From an uncultured Eubacteriales bacterium (GTDB taxonomy: Bacteria; Bacillota; Clostridia; Oscillospirales; Oscillospiraceae), in the NCBI GenBank assembly GCA_900319635.1, contig ONPF01000003.1, positions 124,001 through 188,000 of the forward strand: a stretch of 64,000 nt of DNA. Direction: 5' to 3'. The notes beneath the pieces are model-generated. The model was given only the letters and a program-made list of their open reading frames with translations, searched no databases and was not told where the DNA came from. Below, piece by piece: positions 25,001 through 32,377 of the stretch; position 1 is the first letter of the stretch; each line of letters opens with the position of its first letter. The position numbers and the translations under genes are program-made.

Positions 25001-26942
25001 TCTGAGCATCCTCCCCGCGCTGCAGTATGTGGACTGCTCCGACAACTATCTGACAGAACTGACGCTGGGACAGCTTCCCAGCTTGAAGCGGCTCTATTGC
25101 CAGGAAAACCGGCTGTATAACCTGGATCTGATCGGCTGCCCCTGGCTGCTGGAATGCGCCTTGAGCGAGGAGCATACGGTGACGGAGATGGGCGCCAGCA
25201 TCTCCTACAGGATGGGCTCCAACGAGCTGCAGGTGGATACTGAAGTGCTGCTCATTACCGACCACGACGGCATTCCCGTGGATGCCGCGCATTTCCCCGA
25301 TCCAGCCTTCCGCGCCTACGTGGCGGAGAACCTGGATCTGAACCGCAACGGCTACCTCAAGGGCGACGAGATCGAAGCTGCTACCGCCATCTACTGCCAG
25401 GAGCAGGGTGTTGCTTCCCTGACCGGCATCGCATACTTCCCCAATTTGACGGCGCTGGATTGCGGCTACAACGCGCTCACCGGCTCCCTGGATCTGACCA
25501 CCAACCCAAAGCTCAAAACGATTGGGCTGGACTGCAACGAGCTGGATGAGCTGAACGTAGACGGCCTCACAGAGCTGGAAAGCCTCTCCGTCATGGGCAA
25601 CCTCAATCTGGGCAGCTTGGATCTAAGCAGCAACATGGCCCTCCAGATACTGGACTGCGGCGAGTGCGGTCTGACCGCGCTGGATCTCAGCGCCAATACC
25701 GAGCTGGTGGAGCTGTACTGCCACGGAAACGAGCTGACCGCCCTGGATCTCAGCGCTCAGTCGAAGCTGCAGCATCTGGAGTGCTATGAAAACCAGCTTC
25801 AGAGCCTGGATCTCAGCAACAATCCGCTGCTGACCTTTGTTGATTGCTACAGCAACCAGCTCCAGACCCTGAACCTGGGCGTGCAGACTGCCCTCTTGGA
25901 GCTCTACTGCGACAGCAACCAGCTGACCAGCCTGGATCTGACGCGCTGCCCCTGGCTGCTGGACTGTGTGGTCAATGAGGAAGCTAACAAGGACGACGGG
26001 GGCACCTATTATGACTACTACATTGGCAGTGCCGTCCTCCGGGCGGATAAGACCGTGGTCATCGTCACCGAACACGACGGTATCCCGGTGGACGAGGCGC
26101 ATTTCCCGGACGCGGCCTTCCGCGCCTATGTGGCAGCCAACAGCGACACGGATCACGACGGCTGGCTGACCGATGCGGAGCGGGAAGCCGTCACCGTCCT
26201 GTACCTTGGCAACAAGGGGATAGCCTCTCTTCAGGGGATCCAGTATTTCACGGAGCTGGATTATCTGGAGTGCTACAGAAACAATCTGAGCGAGCTGGAT
26301 CTGAGCGCCAACACCAAGCTCAGCTACCTCTGCGCCTACGGCAACCCCCTCACTGAGCTGGACCTGACGGCCAACACCGTGCTGAACATGCTGGAGATGT
26401 CCGATACTCCCAGTCTCACCACCCTGCACGTGGCTGGATTGCCGTATCTGGATTACATTGACGTGTCCCGCTGCGGCCTGACAGAGCTGGACGTCACCGG
26501 CTGCCCGCTGTATTATCTGGAGTGCGAGTATAATCCCCTTACGTCCCTGACTCTGGGAGAAAAGCCCGATCTGACCTATCTGGAATGCCATCATGCTTCT
26601 CTGACGGAACTGGACATCAGCCAATGCCCCATGCTGAAGGACGCCTACCTGAACGGGACACGGAGTGACGACGAGGACTACGTTTCCTACGACAGCGGCG
26701 ATGCCTGGCTTGCCATTGACGAGGGCGTGAACGTCACTGCCACAACCTACGTCCCCGGCGACATCAATGGCGACGGGAAGGTGAACTTGATCGACGCTCA
26801 GCAACTGATGCGCTACGTCAAGTATCACGACGTTACGGTTGTGGAATCAAACCTGGATATCACAGGCGACGGCAGGGTGAACCTGATCGATGCTCAGCAG
26901 CTGATGCGCTATATCAAGTACCACGATGTGGTGATCCATTGA
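21687..26942 (+). CDS. Main part of the giant BspA-like LRR surface protein with C-terminal dockerin
   Basis: About 1750 codons continuing the frameshifted gene above. In order: the remainder of the second and the third tandem units (1-135); BspA-type leucine-rich repeats with the recurrent pattern IGxYAFxxCxxL (about 143-925); three internalin-like modules starting near 928, 1195 and 1466, each opening with an EF-hand-like DTDHSGWLTDEE segment and followed by LDLSxNxxLxxLxC repeats; and a type I dockerin with two calcium loops, GDINGDGKVNLIDAQQ and ITGDGRVNLIDAQQ (about 1690-1750). The nominal start is a TTG without a ribosome-binding site, so independent translation is unlikely. The dockerin would bind a cohesin; none is encoded in the window. 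Role: probably extracellular adhesion or scaffold attachment. Confidence 0.85.
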   Translation: MSSNGSYDFPATAGEQRYYLKAYYGTGSGDYVYSDTITVTPENLKFTAQPQSGSYDPGSLSYIATWQLTFTPLLVEIRHYTGAYSAETYDLITNDLSSTGSYEFPAVAGEQRYYIKAYYGTGSGDYVYSDTITVSDHDVVTSGSCGTNLTWSYANHTLTISGSGAMTSYSSASAVPWNHLRSQITAVVVEEGVQNVGAYAFRNCLVLETVNLPSTVVRIGDYAFDNCPELTDVWMNMGEADFSGVTWTTSRNISMANAAIHFAYRAKGICGGNLTWKLVDSTLIIEGSGTMSNFSESSRPGWFSYRDEITAIQLSGAASIGNYAFAYFTKLESVTIPSTVTQLGTYAFSGCTKLKSVSIQNANVNIPNYGFYNCSSLKSITIPKNASTIGTAAFYGCSALTTVSFPSGSALTTIGSYAFQNCTSLSSVVLPNSLTTINSSAFKGCTALTKVIAYSGTQLQTIGDSAFEGCRKLNTFTMASGITSIGARAFYNCVSLPEIKLPDGLTSLGNYSFYGCTGATGTITIPAGVTSIPTGCFQNCSGVYQVSFGTQMQTIYSMAFIGCTKLKYVSYDGFKSQYQLISIDNTNTPLLNASIHYLYISGTIPNTNIYYEINGATGELYITGWDEMPGGQTPWYEYGQYITEVEISGGITAIGYENFRGCPNITTVRLPGSLRTVDDRAFLECTRLTDVYYDGLASDWEDIDFTTGNDPLLNATLHTGTVGGLVDGTDIYWSLDDEGTLTLYFDMDCGYTDMPDFQDNRAQPWYEYADQIVRVRISEGVTSIGDENFTYLTRLEEVEIPSSVTRIGIAFPYCYSLETIVLPDTVETLDGGVFWNCGNLETVTLPAGLTAIPGSLFYGCGTLSNVYMPSTVTSIGNNAFPGGTDFASVGDLYFDGTSAQWAAITKGSGNDALNTCRIHFNPPELAIDETNFPDPNFRGYVATNLDTDHSGWLTDEERLAVTAINCGAESITSLQGIQFFPELLYLGCSDNLLDGELDLTGNLKLQTVICSYNTELDDLNVEGLTELEILYCLGNENMSEPDLSTNIALSYLDVTGCQLSSLDLSANTELQELYCADNLLTELDLSKNPLLTQLSCYNNELTALDLSILPALQYVDCSDNYLTELTLGQLPSLKRLYCQENRLYNLDLIGCPWLLECALSEEHTVTEMGASISYRMGSNELQVDTEVLLITDHDGIPVDAAHFPDPAFRAYVAENLDLNRNGYLKGDEIEAATAIYCQEQGVASLTGIAYFPNLTALDCGYNALTGSLDLTTNPKLKTIGLDCNELDELNVDGLTELESLSVMGNLNLGSLDLSSNMALQILDCGECGLTALDLSANTELVELYCHGNELTALDLSAQSKLQHLECYENQLQSLDLSNNPLLTFVDCYSNQLQTLNLGVQTALLELYCDSNQLTSLDLTRCPWLLDCVVNEEANKDDGGTYYDYYIGSAVLRADKTVVIVTEHDGIPVDEAHFPDAAFRAYVAANSDTDHDGWLTDAEREAVTVLYLGNKGIASLQGIQYFTELDYLECYRNNLSELDLSANTKLSYLCAYGNPLTELDLTANTVLNMLEMSDTPSLTTLHVAGLPYLDYIDVSRCGLTELDVTGCPLYYLECEYNPLTSLTLGEKPDLTYLECHHASLTELDISQCPMLKDAYLNGTRSDDEDYVSYDSGDAWLAIDEGVNVTATTYVPGDINGDGKVNLIDAQQLMRYVKYHDVTVVESNLDITGDGRVNLIDAQQLMRYIKYHDVVIH

Positions 26943-27006
26943 CTCGGAGAAATACAAAGGGCGCGTTGATTATTTCAAAATAGAAGGGAAACATGGATCG
27001 AACGTA

Positions 27007-27029
27007 AGGGAGGGCCTTGGGCCCTCCCT
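27007..27029 (+). terminator. GC-rich hairpin after the LRR/dockerin gene
   Basis: A 9-10-bp stem GGGAGGGCC/GGCCCTCCC with a 3-nt loop and no T tail; may stabilise the 3' end. Confidence 0.45.
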
Positions 27030-27049
27030 CTGGAAGCCGGTATATAGCA

Positions 27050-27096
27050 AAACGTTCGGCGCATTCGCATCATATGCGAATGCGCCGAACATTTTC
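27050..27096. terminator. Strong bidirectional terminator
   Basis: A perfect 17-bp stem (27054-27070 with 27074-27090), AAAA on the left and ATTTTCTTC on the right. It separates the plus-strand LRR gene from the minus-strand serine operon. The remaining sequence to 27207 holds another small GGGAGG/CCTCCC hairpin and nothing else recognised. Confidence 0.9.
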
Positions 27097-27207
27097 TTCG
27101 AGAATGTAATCTGTGCTGCCGGGAGGGCAAAACCTCCCGTGCAGCGGTAAACAGGCTGTGCACTTTTACAGCGCACCCATTGTAAATGATAGGGGATAGG
27201 GCACTGC

Positions 27208-28452
27208 TCAGCGGATCTTGCGGCCTTCCAGGTAGTAGCGCTTCTCCCGGCTGTGACCCATGGAGAAGGTCTTGCGGGGCAGAGCGCCGTCCCGAATCAC
27301 GCCGCGGAAGAGCTGGCTCTTTTCCATGGCGGGGAGCAGGAAGCCGATGGCCTTGTCCTGCTTGGCCAGAGCAATCAGCGCATCATCGTCATGGATATAG
27401 TCGATCTCGCCGGGGTTCTCCTTCAGGTAGTTGTCCAGGAAGCCCTGCAGCACGCCCACGGCCAGCTCGCTCCTGGCGGGATCCAGGGTAACAGTGCCGC
27501 AGGCTTCGCCGCTGTACCACTTGACCTCGTAGCCTTCCGGTGCGCAGTAGTCTTGCAGCGCGGCCAGCAGCTTCTCCGGCTCGGTGTTCACGATGACCCG
27601 GTGGATGGGCTCGAAGACCTGGGCCTCGTCGTGGATGTTTTCCAGCTCCACCAGCGCCCAGCGGGCGGGATGATTGCTCAGATCCTCGCCGGGGTGGGCG
27701 GCCTTCAGCTCCTCGTAGCAGCTCTTGGCAGTGGCAAGGGAGTGGTTCCCATCGCCAACGGCAAAGACCATGGGCACGCCGGGGAGACCCTCGTACTTTT
27801 CCGCCACATGGGCGCAGTACTCCGCAAGGGCGGCGTCGAAGGCTCTGGCGTCCTCATCGGCCACCAGCCAGCCACGAATATGTCCGCCGTCCTCCATCAG
27901 ATCGAAGTCGTAGAGCTTCTGCATGCGGTCCTTCTTGGCGGCAACCGGCTCGATGAGCTTCTTCTCATGATCGTCACAAAGCATGAGAATGTGGGGCAGC
28001 TCGATGGGAGCGTTGCGGCGCACACGCTGACGGGGCGGGATGCGCTCGGTCACGGTCTTCTCCGTGGCGCGGATGGCGGAGGTGGAGCCGGGACGGTAGT
28101 CATAGGCGTCCAGATCCAGCTTGCCGATGAGGCCCTTGCGGATCGTGCCGTTTTCCAGCGTGCGCTCCACATAGACATAGCTCTCGGGATAGGCGGCAAA
28201 CACACCCTGTTCCATGTAATCCTGCATGGTGCGGTTGATCTGGGCGATGTGCGCAGCCTCACCCGCGGAGCCCAGCTCGGCCTCGGGCAGGATCAGGTGG
28301 ATGGTGGAGGGGGCGTCGCCGGCCTTCTCCCGAACCCGATCCCAGTAGGCCTGATCCGAGGTGAACTGGTCGCAGGCGATGACCGCCCACTTTTCCATAT
28401 CGGCATCTTTGGGGAGCAGGATCTCGGCGGGCTGAAAAATATTCTTGTTCAT
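27208..28452 (-). CDS. DUF1015 family protein, third gene of the serine operon
   Basis: A 414-residue cytoplasmic protein of the DUF1015 family, long known as a conserved neighbour of serine biosynthesis genes. Landmarks: KWAVIACDQFTSDQAYWD near the N-terminus, RPGSTSAIRATEKTVTERIPPR (about 120-141), and FAVGDGNHSLATAK with a likely catalytic or metal-binding GDGNHS. A GGGAG site lies seven bases before the ATG at 28452; a TTG six codons earlier lacks one. It lies 21 bp after serA. The reaction is not known to me; the operon suggests a role in serine/phosphoserine metabolism. Confidence 0.88.
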   Translation of the reverse strand: MNKNIFQPAEILLPKDADMEKWAVIACDQFTSDQAYWDRVREKAGDAPSTIHLILPEAELGSAGEAAHIAQINRTMQDYMEQGVFAAYPESYVYVERTLENGTIRKGLIGKLDLDAYDYRPGSTSAIRATEKTVTERIPPRQRVRRNAPIELPHILMLCDDHEKKLIEPVAAKKDRMQKLYDFDLMEDGGHIRGWLVADEDARAFDAALAEYCAHVAEKYEGLPGVPMVFAVGDGNHSLATAKSCYEELKAAHPGEDLSNHPARWALVELENIHDEAQVFEPIHRVIVNTEPEKLLAALQDYCAPEGYEVKWYSGEACGTVTLDPARSELAVGVLQGFLDNYLKENPGEIDYIHDDDALIALAKQDKAIGFLLPAMEKSQLFRGVIRDGALPRKTFSMGHSREKRYYLEGRKIR

Positions 28453-28473
28453 GGTCGATCTCCCGCGCAAGGC

Positions 28474-29382
28474 TTACTTGCTGTATTCCTTGATGATCTC
28501 TACGATCTCCTGACCGATGCGGGCCTGGGCCTCAACGGTGGCGGCGCCGATGTGCGGCGTGCAGGAGACATGGGGGTGAGAGTACAGGGCGGAGTTGGAG
28601 GTGGGCTCGCTTGCCCAGACGTCCAGACCGGCAGCGCGAACCTTGCCGGACTCCAGCGCGGCCAGCAGAGCGTCCTCGTCCACGTTGCCGCCGCGGGAGG
28701 TGTTGATGATGACAACGCCGTCCTTCATCTTGGCGATGGACTCGGCATTGACGATGGGGGACTCGGCAAAGGGCGCGTGGACGGAGATGAAATCGGACTT
28801 TTCCAGCAGCTCGTCCAGGGAGACGTAGGGCACGCCGTCACGGGCGACTGTGCCCGGCTCATGGTGCACGCCGTAGGCCATGATTTTCATGCCGATGGCC
28901 TTGGCGATGCGGCCCAGGGTGGCGCCGATGCGGCCGTAGCCGATGATGCCCAGGGTCTTGCCGTTGAGCTCAAAGCCCTTGCCGTAGGACTTCTTCTCCC
29001 AGAGGCCGCTGCGCATGGTGTAGCCGGCGTGGGAGATGTAGCGGGCGCAGGAGAGCATGTGTGCCAGAGCCAGCTCCGCCACGGACTCGGAAGAGGCCAG
29101 GGGTGTGTTGCGCACGGCGATCTCGCAGTCCGCCGCGTGACCGACGTCGATGTTGTCCACGCCGACACCGCCGCGGATGATGAGCTTCAGGCGGCCCTTG
29201 GCGGCCTCGTCAATCTGAGCGGCGCGAACCTTGGTCTTGGAGCGGACGACAACAGCGTCAAAGTCCCGCAGGGCGGCGCCCAACTGATCGGGCTCATAGA
29301 ACTGCTCCACAACCTCATGACCCATCTCGCGCAGCTGCGCAAGGGCCTTCTTATCCATACCGTCGGTAACCAGAATACGCAT
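28474..29382 (-). CDS. serA: D-3-phosphoglycerate dehydrogenase, short form
   Basis: Oxidises 3-phosphoglycerate to 3-phosphohydroxypyruvate with NAD, the first step of serine synthesis. 302 residues, without the C-terminal ACT or ASB domains of longer SerA proteins, so serine feedback by an ACT domain is not expected. NAD-binding loop GYGRIG with the preceding strand LGIIG; catalytic residues lie in the INTSRGGNVDEDAL (Arg), DVWASEP (Glu) and TPHIGA (His) motifs. AGGAGG site before the ATG. It lies 46 bp after serC. Confidence 0.94.
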   Translation of the reverse strand: MRILVTDGMDKKALAQLREMGHEVVEQFYEPDQLGAALRDFDAVVVRSKTKVRAAQIDEAAKGRLKLIIRGGVGVDNIDVGHAADCEIAVRNTPLASSESVAELALAHMLSCARYISHAGYTMRSGLWEKKSYGKGFELNGKTLGIIGYGRIGATLGRIAKAIGMKIMAYGVHHEPGTVARDGVPYVSLDELLEKSDFISVHAPFAESPIVNAESIAKMKDGVVIINTSRGGNVDEDALLAALESGKVRAAGLDVWASEPTSNSALYSHPHVSCTPHIGAATVEAQARIGQEIVEIIKEYSK

Positions 29383-29428
29383 AATGATAAACCTCCTGTT
29401 TTATGATGTGATGAGAATACAGATTACT

Positions 29429-30517
29429 TTACTGGCGCTCGGCCTCGAACTTCTTCAGGAACTCGACCAGGGCGACCACGCCTTCCTTGGGCATGGCGTT
29501 GTAGATGCTGGCGCGCAGGCCGCCAACGCTCTTGTGGCCCTTCAGATTGTCGTAGCCGGCGGCCTTGGTGGCCTTCACGACCTCGGCGTCCAGATCGGCG
29601 CTCTCGGTGACGAAGGGGACGTTCATCAGGCTGCGGAACTCCTTGTCCACAGTGCCGCGGAACATCTTGGACTCGTCCAGGAAGTCGTAAAGGATCTTGG
29701 CCTTCTCCTCGTTGCGGCGGGCCATCTCTTCCAGACCGCCGATGCTCTTGAGGTACTTGAAGACCTTGCCGCAGCAGTAGATCGCCCAGCAGTTTGGGGT
29801 GTTGTACATGGAACCGTTCTTGTCCTGAATGTCGTAGCGCATGTAGACAGGAACCTTGGGATCCAGATCCTCGCGGATCAGATCCTCGCGGATGATGACC
29901 ACGCTCATGCCGGCGGGGCCCACATTCTTCTGCACGCCGGCGTAGATGAGACCGTAGTCGGCCACGTTGCAGGGCTTGGAGAGGAACATGGAGCTCTGGT
30001 CGGAGACCAGGATGTGGCCCTTGGTGTTGGGAAGCTGCTGGTAGGTCAGGCCGTGGATGGTCTCGTTCTCGCAGATATAGACGTAGTCGGTATCCTCGGG
30101 AATGTCCAGATCGGAGCAGTCGGGGATATAGCTGAAGTTGCGGTCCTTGGAGCTGGCGGCGACGATGACTTCGCCGTACTTCTTGGCCTCGGCGATAGCC
30201 TTCTTGGACCAGGCACCGGTCTCGATATAGACGGCCTTGCCGTTCTTCATCAGGTTCAGGGGAATGGCTGCAAACTGCAGCGTGGCGCCTCCCTGCAGGA
30301 ACAGAATCCGATAGTTATCGGGGATGTGCATCAGGTCGCGCAGATCCTGTACGGCCTCGTCCACGATCTGCTGGAAGACCTTGGAGCGGTGAGACATTTC
30401 CATGACGCACATGCCGCTGCCGCGGTAGTTCATCATCTCATCCCGGATCTCCTCCAGGACAGGCTCCGGCATCATGGCGGGGCCGGCGGAAAAGTTATAG
30501 GTTCTGCCGTAATTCAT
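29429..30517 (-). CDS. serC: Phosphoserine aminotransferase
   Basis: A PLP enzyme that transfers an amino group from glutamate to 3-phosphohydroxypyruvate, making phosphoserine. 362 residues. It opens with YNFSAGPAMMPEPVLEEI, the SerC hallmark, has LFLQGGATLQFAAIPLNL, and DQSSMFLSKP around the PLP-bearing region with YAGVQKNVGPAGM (catalytic Lys in QKN). GGVR-like GGLRASIYNAMP binds the substrate phosphate near the end. AGGAGG site eight bases before the ATG. First gene of serC-serA-DUF1015, controlled by a glycine riboswitch upstream. Confidence 0.96.
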   Translation of the reverse strand: MNYGRTYNFSAGPAMMPEPVLEEIRDEMMNYRGSGMCVMEMSHRSKVFQQIVDEAVQDLRDLMHIPDNYRILFLQGGATLQFAAIPLNLMKNGKAVYIETGAWSKKAIAEAKKYGEVIVAASSKDRNFSYIPDCSDLDIPEDTDYVYICENETIHGLTYQQLPNTKGHILVSDQSSMFLSKPCNVADYGLIYAGVQKNVGPAGMSVVIIREDLIREDLDPKVPVYMRYDIQDKNGSMYNTPNCWAIYCCGKVFKYLKSIGGLEEMARRNEEKAKILYDFLDESKMFRGTVDKEFRSLMNVPFVTESADLDAEVVKATKAAGYDNLKGHKSVGGLRASIYNAMPKEGVVALVEFLKKFEAERQ

Positions 30518-30616
30518 GGGTGTTCCTCCTGTAAAAAATAATAAGGTACTGATTTATCTGCACGGCGCGTCGCGCCGAAGCATACAGAGAAGGGGAGAGA
30601 CTGCAGCCGGGCAAAC

Positions 30617-30655
30617 AAAAAAAGAGACAAAAAGACCCCTTGATCCTTTTGCCTC
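30617..30655 (-). terminator. Riboswitch-controlled terminator before serC
   Basis: On the minus strand GAGGCAAAAGGATC (30642-30655) can pair with GGTCTTTTTGTCTC (30624-30637) over 14 positions, three of them G-U, with an AAGG loop and seven U's after it. The left arm is the 3' side of the second glycine aptamer, so the two structures exclude each other. Confidence 0.78.
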
Positions 30656-30820
30656 CGTCCTGACCTGAGAGATTCCCTTCCGCCCGCAGGCTTCCGGTTG
30701 CCCCTTTGGTGTGCAGACTGACCCGCACTTTCCGAAGTGTCGTCCGGATCCGATCCTTTTGCCTGAGAGTTTTTGCATTCCCCTTCGGCGCCGCCCGAGG
30801 CGGTCTCTCTCGGAATCCTT
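30642..30820 (-). promoter_or_regulatory. Tandem glycine riboswitch (gcvT type)
   Basis: Two aptamers in series on the minus strand. Aptamer 1 has GAGAGA, GCGCCGAAGGGG and AACTCTCAGGCAAAAGGA (about 30820 to 30750). Aptamer 2 has CACTTCGGAAAGTG, ACCAAAGGGGCAA and TCTCTCAGG...GGCAAAAGGA (about 30747 to 30645). These are the conserved blocks of the glycine riboswitch class. The overlap with the terminator suggests that glycine binding keeps the left arm in the aptamer and turns expression on. Confidence 0.9.
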
Positions 30821-30910
30821 CAACCGACCATAATTCTGTTTCCGCCCAGCATAATAAGTGCAACTGAACCAAAAAATGCAGAATTCTCTCTTTGGATTTC
30901 GTACAAAAAG

Positions 30911-30939
30911 AGTATAGCATTGCCGTCAGCCAAAGTCAA
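30911..30939 (-). promoter_or_regulatory. Sigma-A promoter of the serC operon
   Basis: Minus-strand TTGACT (30934-30939), 17-bp spacer, TATACT (30911-30916). It sits about 85 bp upstream of the first aptamer and is divergent from the promoter at 30997. Confidence 0.8.
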
Positions 30940-30996
30940 GTGAAACCGCCTGTCGCATGGTGTTTTTCCGAAATAGACCTTCAGCGCCGGTTTCTC

Positions 30997-31025
30997 TTGT
31001 GAAACAGGGAAAAGTGTGGTATATT
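30997..31025 (+). promoter_or_regulatory. Sigma-A promoter of the HPr-kinase-like/PqqD operon
   Basis: TTGTGA (30997-31002), 17-bp spacer with an extended TGG, TATATT (31020-31025), 31 bp before the first start codon. Confidence 0.72.
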
Positions 31026-31056
31026 ACAAAACAGCGAAAAGAAGGGGGGCAGATGG

Positions 31057-31797
31057 ATGTCTCAGGTATATGAAATGTCAATCGCGGGGCAGCCGCTTCG
31101 ATATACCTTTCTTTACCCGGAGACGCGCTTCTTCCTCCGTCCGCTGCCGCGCAGAGTGGAGGGAGAGGACTGCGACATCGCTGTGACGCCGGAAAAAATT
31201 GATCTGGGGCGAAACTTTCTTGAGCCCGGTTCGTCAGACGCCTATGTGGAGTATCGCTGCTTGATCGAGCTCACAGCGCGGCGGCTGCTGCGCAGTGGCG
31301 GGTGCATTTTTCATGCGGTGGCCTTCTTCTGGAAGGAGCGCGCTTGGCTGCTGACTGCGCCCAGCGGAGTTGGAAAAACCACCCAGCTTCTCAATTGGCA
31401 GCGTCTGCACCCGGAGGAGGTCACGGTGATCTCCGGCGACATGCCCGCCCTTGAGCCCAGGGAGGACGGCGCGGTCTGGGTGCATCCCAGCTCCTGGAAC
31501 GGGAAGGAGAACCTGTCTTCCCGCATTTCCGCGCCTCTCGGCGGCATCGTGCTGCTTGAGCAGGGGAAAGAGAATTGCATTGCCCCGCTTTTGCCGCGGG
31601 ATGGCATGCTGCCGCTTCTGCAGCAGTTTATGGCGCTGCCCGAGACGGAAGAGGAGCTGCTGGCGATGGCTGCGCTGCTGGAGCGAATGCTGCGGACGGC
31701 TCCGGCCTGGAAGCTGGTTAACCTGGGAGACGACGCCTCCACAGAGCTGCTTCGCAATACGCTGCTGGCCGATTTGAAGGAAAGGGGAGAGGCTTGA
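31057..31797 (+). CDS. HPr kinase-like P-loop protein
   Basis: A 246-residue protein with the fold signature of HPr kinase/phosphorylase-related kinases found with PqqD proteins. It has a P-loop APSGVGKTT at 101-109 after a FHAVAFFW strand, a possible catalytic Asp128 in VISGDMP, and a later VHPSSWNGKENL segment. It is shorter than true HprK (about 310 residues) and lacks the N-terminal HprK domain. In lasso-peptide clusters such proteins phosphorylate a serine of the peptide. Here it is the first gene of an operon; its stop overlaps the PqqD start (TGATG). The substrate is unknown. Confidence 0.78.
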   Translation: MSQVYEMSIAGQPLRYTFLYPETRFFLRPLPRRVEGEDCDIAVTPEKIDLGRNFLEPGSSDAYVEYRCLIELTARRLLRSGGCIFHAVAFFWKERAWLLTAPSGVGKTTQLLNWQRLHPEEVTVISGDMPALEPREDGAVWVHPSSWNGKENLSSRISAPLGGIVLLEQGKENCIAPLLPRDGMLPLLQQFMALPETEEELLAMAALLERMLRTAPAWKLVNLGDDASTELLRNTLLADLKERGEA

Positions 31798-32096
31798 TGG
31801 ATCGCTATGTGACAAGGCCCGGTGTGGTGCTGACCTCGATCTGCGACGAGTATATGCTCCTTGCGGCGAAGGCCGCCCGGGAGCATTGTCCCTACATGAC
31901 CCAGCTCAATGAGAGCTCCGCCTTTTTATGGAGACGCCTGGAGCAGGGAGCGGATCCTGATGCACTGGAGCAAGCCGTTTCAGAGGAATATGAGCTGGCG
32001 GATCCCGCGGATGCGCGGGAGGCGATTCACGGCTTTTTAGATCAAATGCTGCAGCTTGGCTATTTGCTGCGGGAAGGAGAAGAACATGAAGAATAA
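31797..32096 (+). CDS. PqqD-like peptide-binding protein
   Basis: A 99-residue protein of the PqqD type, a winged-helix RiPP recognition element that binds leader peptides and presents them to modifying enzymes. The N-terminal RPGVVLTSICDEYMLL forms the beta part, LNESSAFLWRRLEQGADPDALEQAV the helices, and the final LQLGYLLREGEE strand completes the fold. Translationally coupled to the kinase gene by a one-base overlap. Its last codons hold the ribosome-binding site of the next gene. Presence beside a kinase and a nucleotidyltransferase argues for a peptide or protein substrate. Confidence 0.82.
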   Translation: MDRYVTRPGVVLTSICDEYMLLAAKAAREHCPYMTQLNESSAFLWRRLEQGADPDALEQAVSEEYELADPADAREAIHGFLDQMLQLGYLLREGEEHEE

Positions 32097-32370
32097 GAAG
32101 ATGCTGTTGATCTGCGGAGCAGCCCTGCTGGTGCTGGTAGTCGTGCTGCTGATCGTTTTCCTTGGCGGCTCCGGTGACAAGGAGGAGCCCGGTGAGGAGG
32201 AAGCAACTGCGCATGTGGAGGACACCCAGCCAACGGAATCTGCGCAGGATGGGGAAAAGGAGCTCACCGAAGAGCCTGAGGAGGAAAGCACCGAATCGGC
32301 CCAGCTCATCGAGAGCGAGGGCGACCTGATCATCACCATCCCCGATGACGAGGAATCCGACGGATTCTGA
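32086..32370 (+). CDS. Small acidic membrane-anchored peptide, unknown function
   Basis: A 94-residue protein. A basic MKNKK start and one hydrophobic helix (about 6-28) are followed by an extremely acidic Glu/Ser/Thr-rich tail, which would lie outside the cell, ending in TIPDDEESDGF. AAGGAG lies six to seven bases before the ATG, and the gene overlaps the PqqD gene by 11 bp. No family recognised. The Ser/Thr-rich tail could be a substrate of the neighbouring kinase, but if it is exported the kinase would have to act before export. This is speculation from position. Confidence 0.72.
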   Translation: MKNKKMLLICGAALLVLVVVLLIVFLGGSGDKEEPGEEEATAHVEDTQPTESAQDGEKELTEEPEEESTESAQLIESEGDLIITIPDDEESDGF

Positions 32371-32377
32371 TTGCCGG

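Noticed and set aside
21612-25292. Open frame of about 1200 codons opposite the LRR protein
   Set aside because: Antisense shadow of regular LRR codons; no start signal and no domain.
27253-29406. Long plus-strand frame opposite DUF1015 and serA
   Set aside because: Shadow of two clearly recognised minus-strand enzymes.
30495-30920. Minus-strand open frame upstream of serC
   Set aside because: It runs through the glycine riboswitch and its terminator; conserved RNA motifs explain the sequence.
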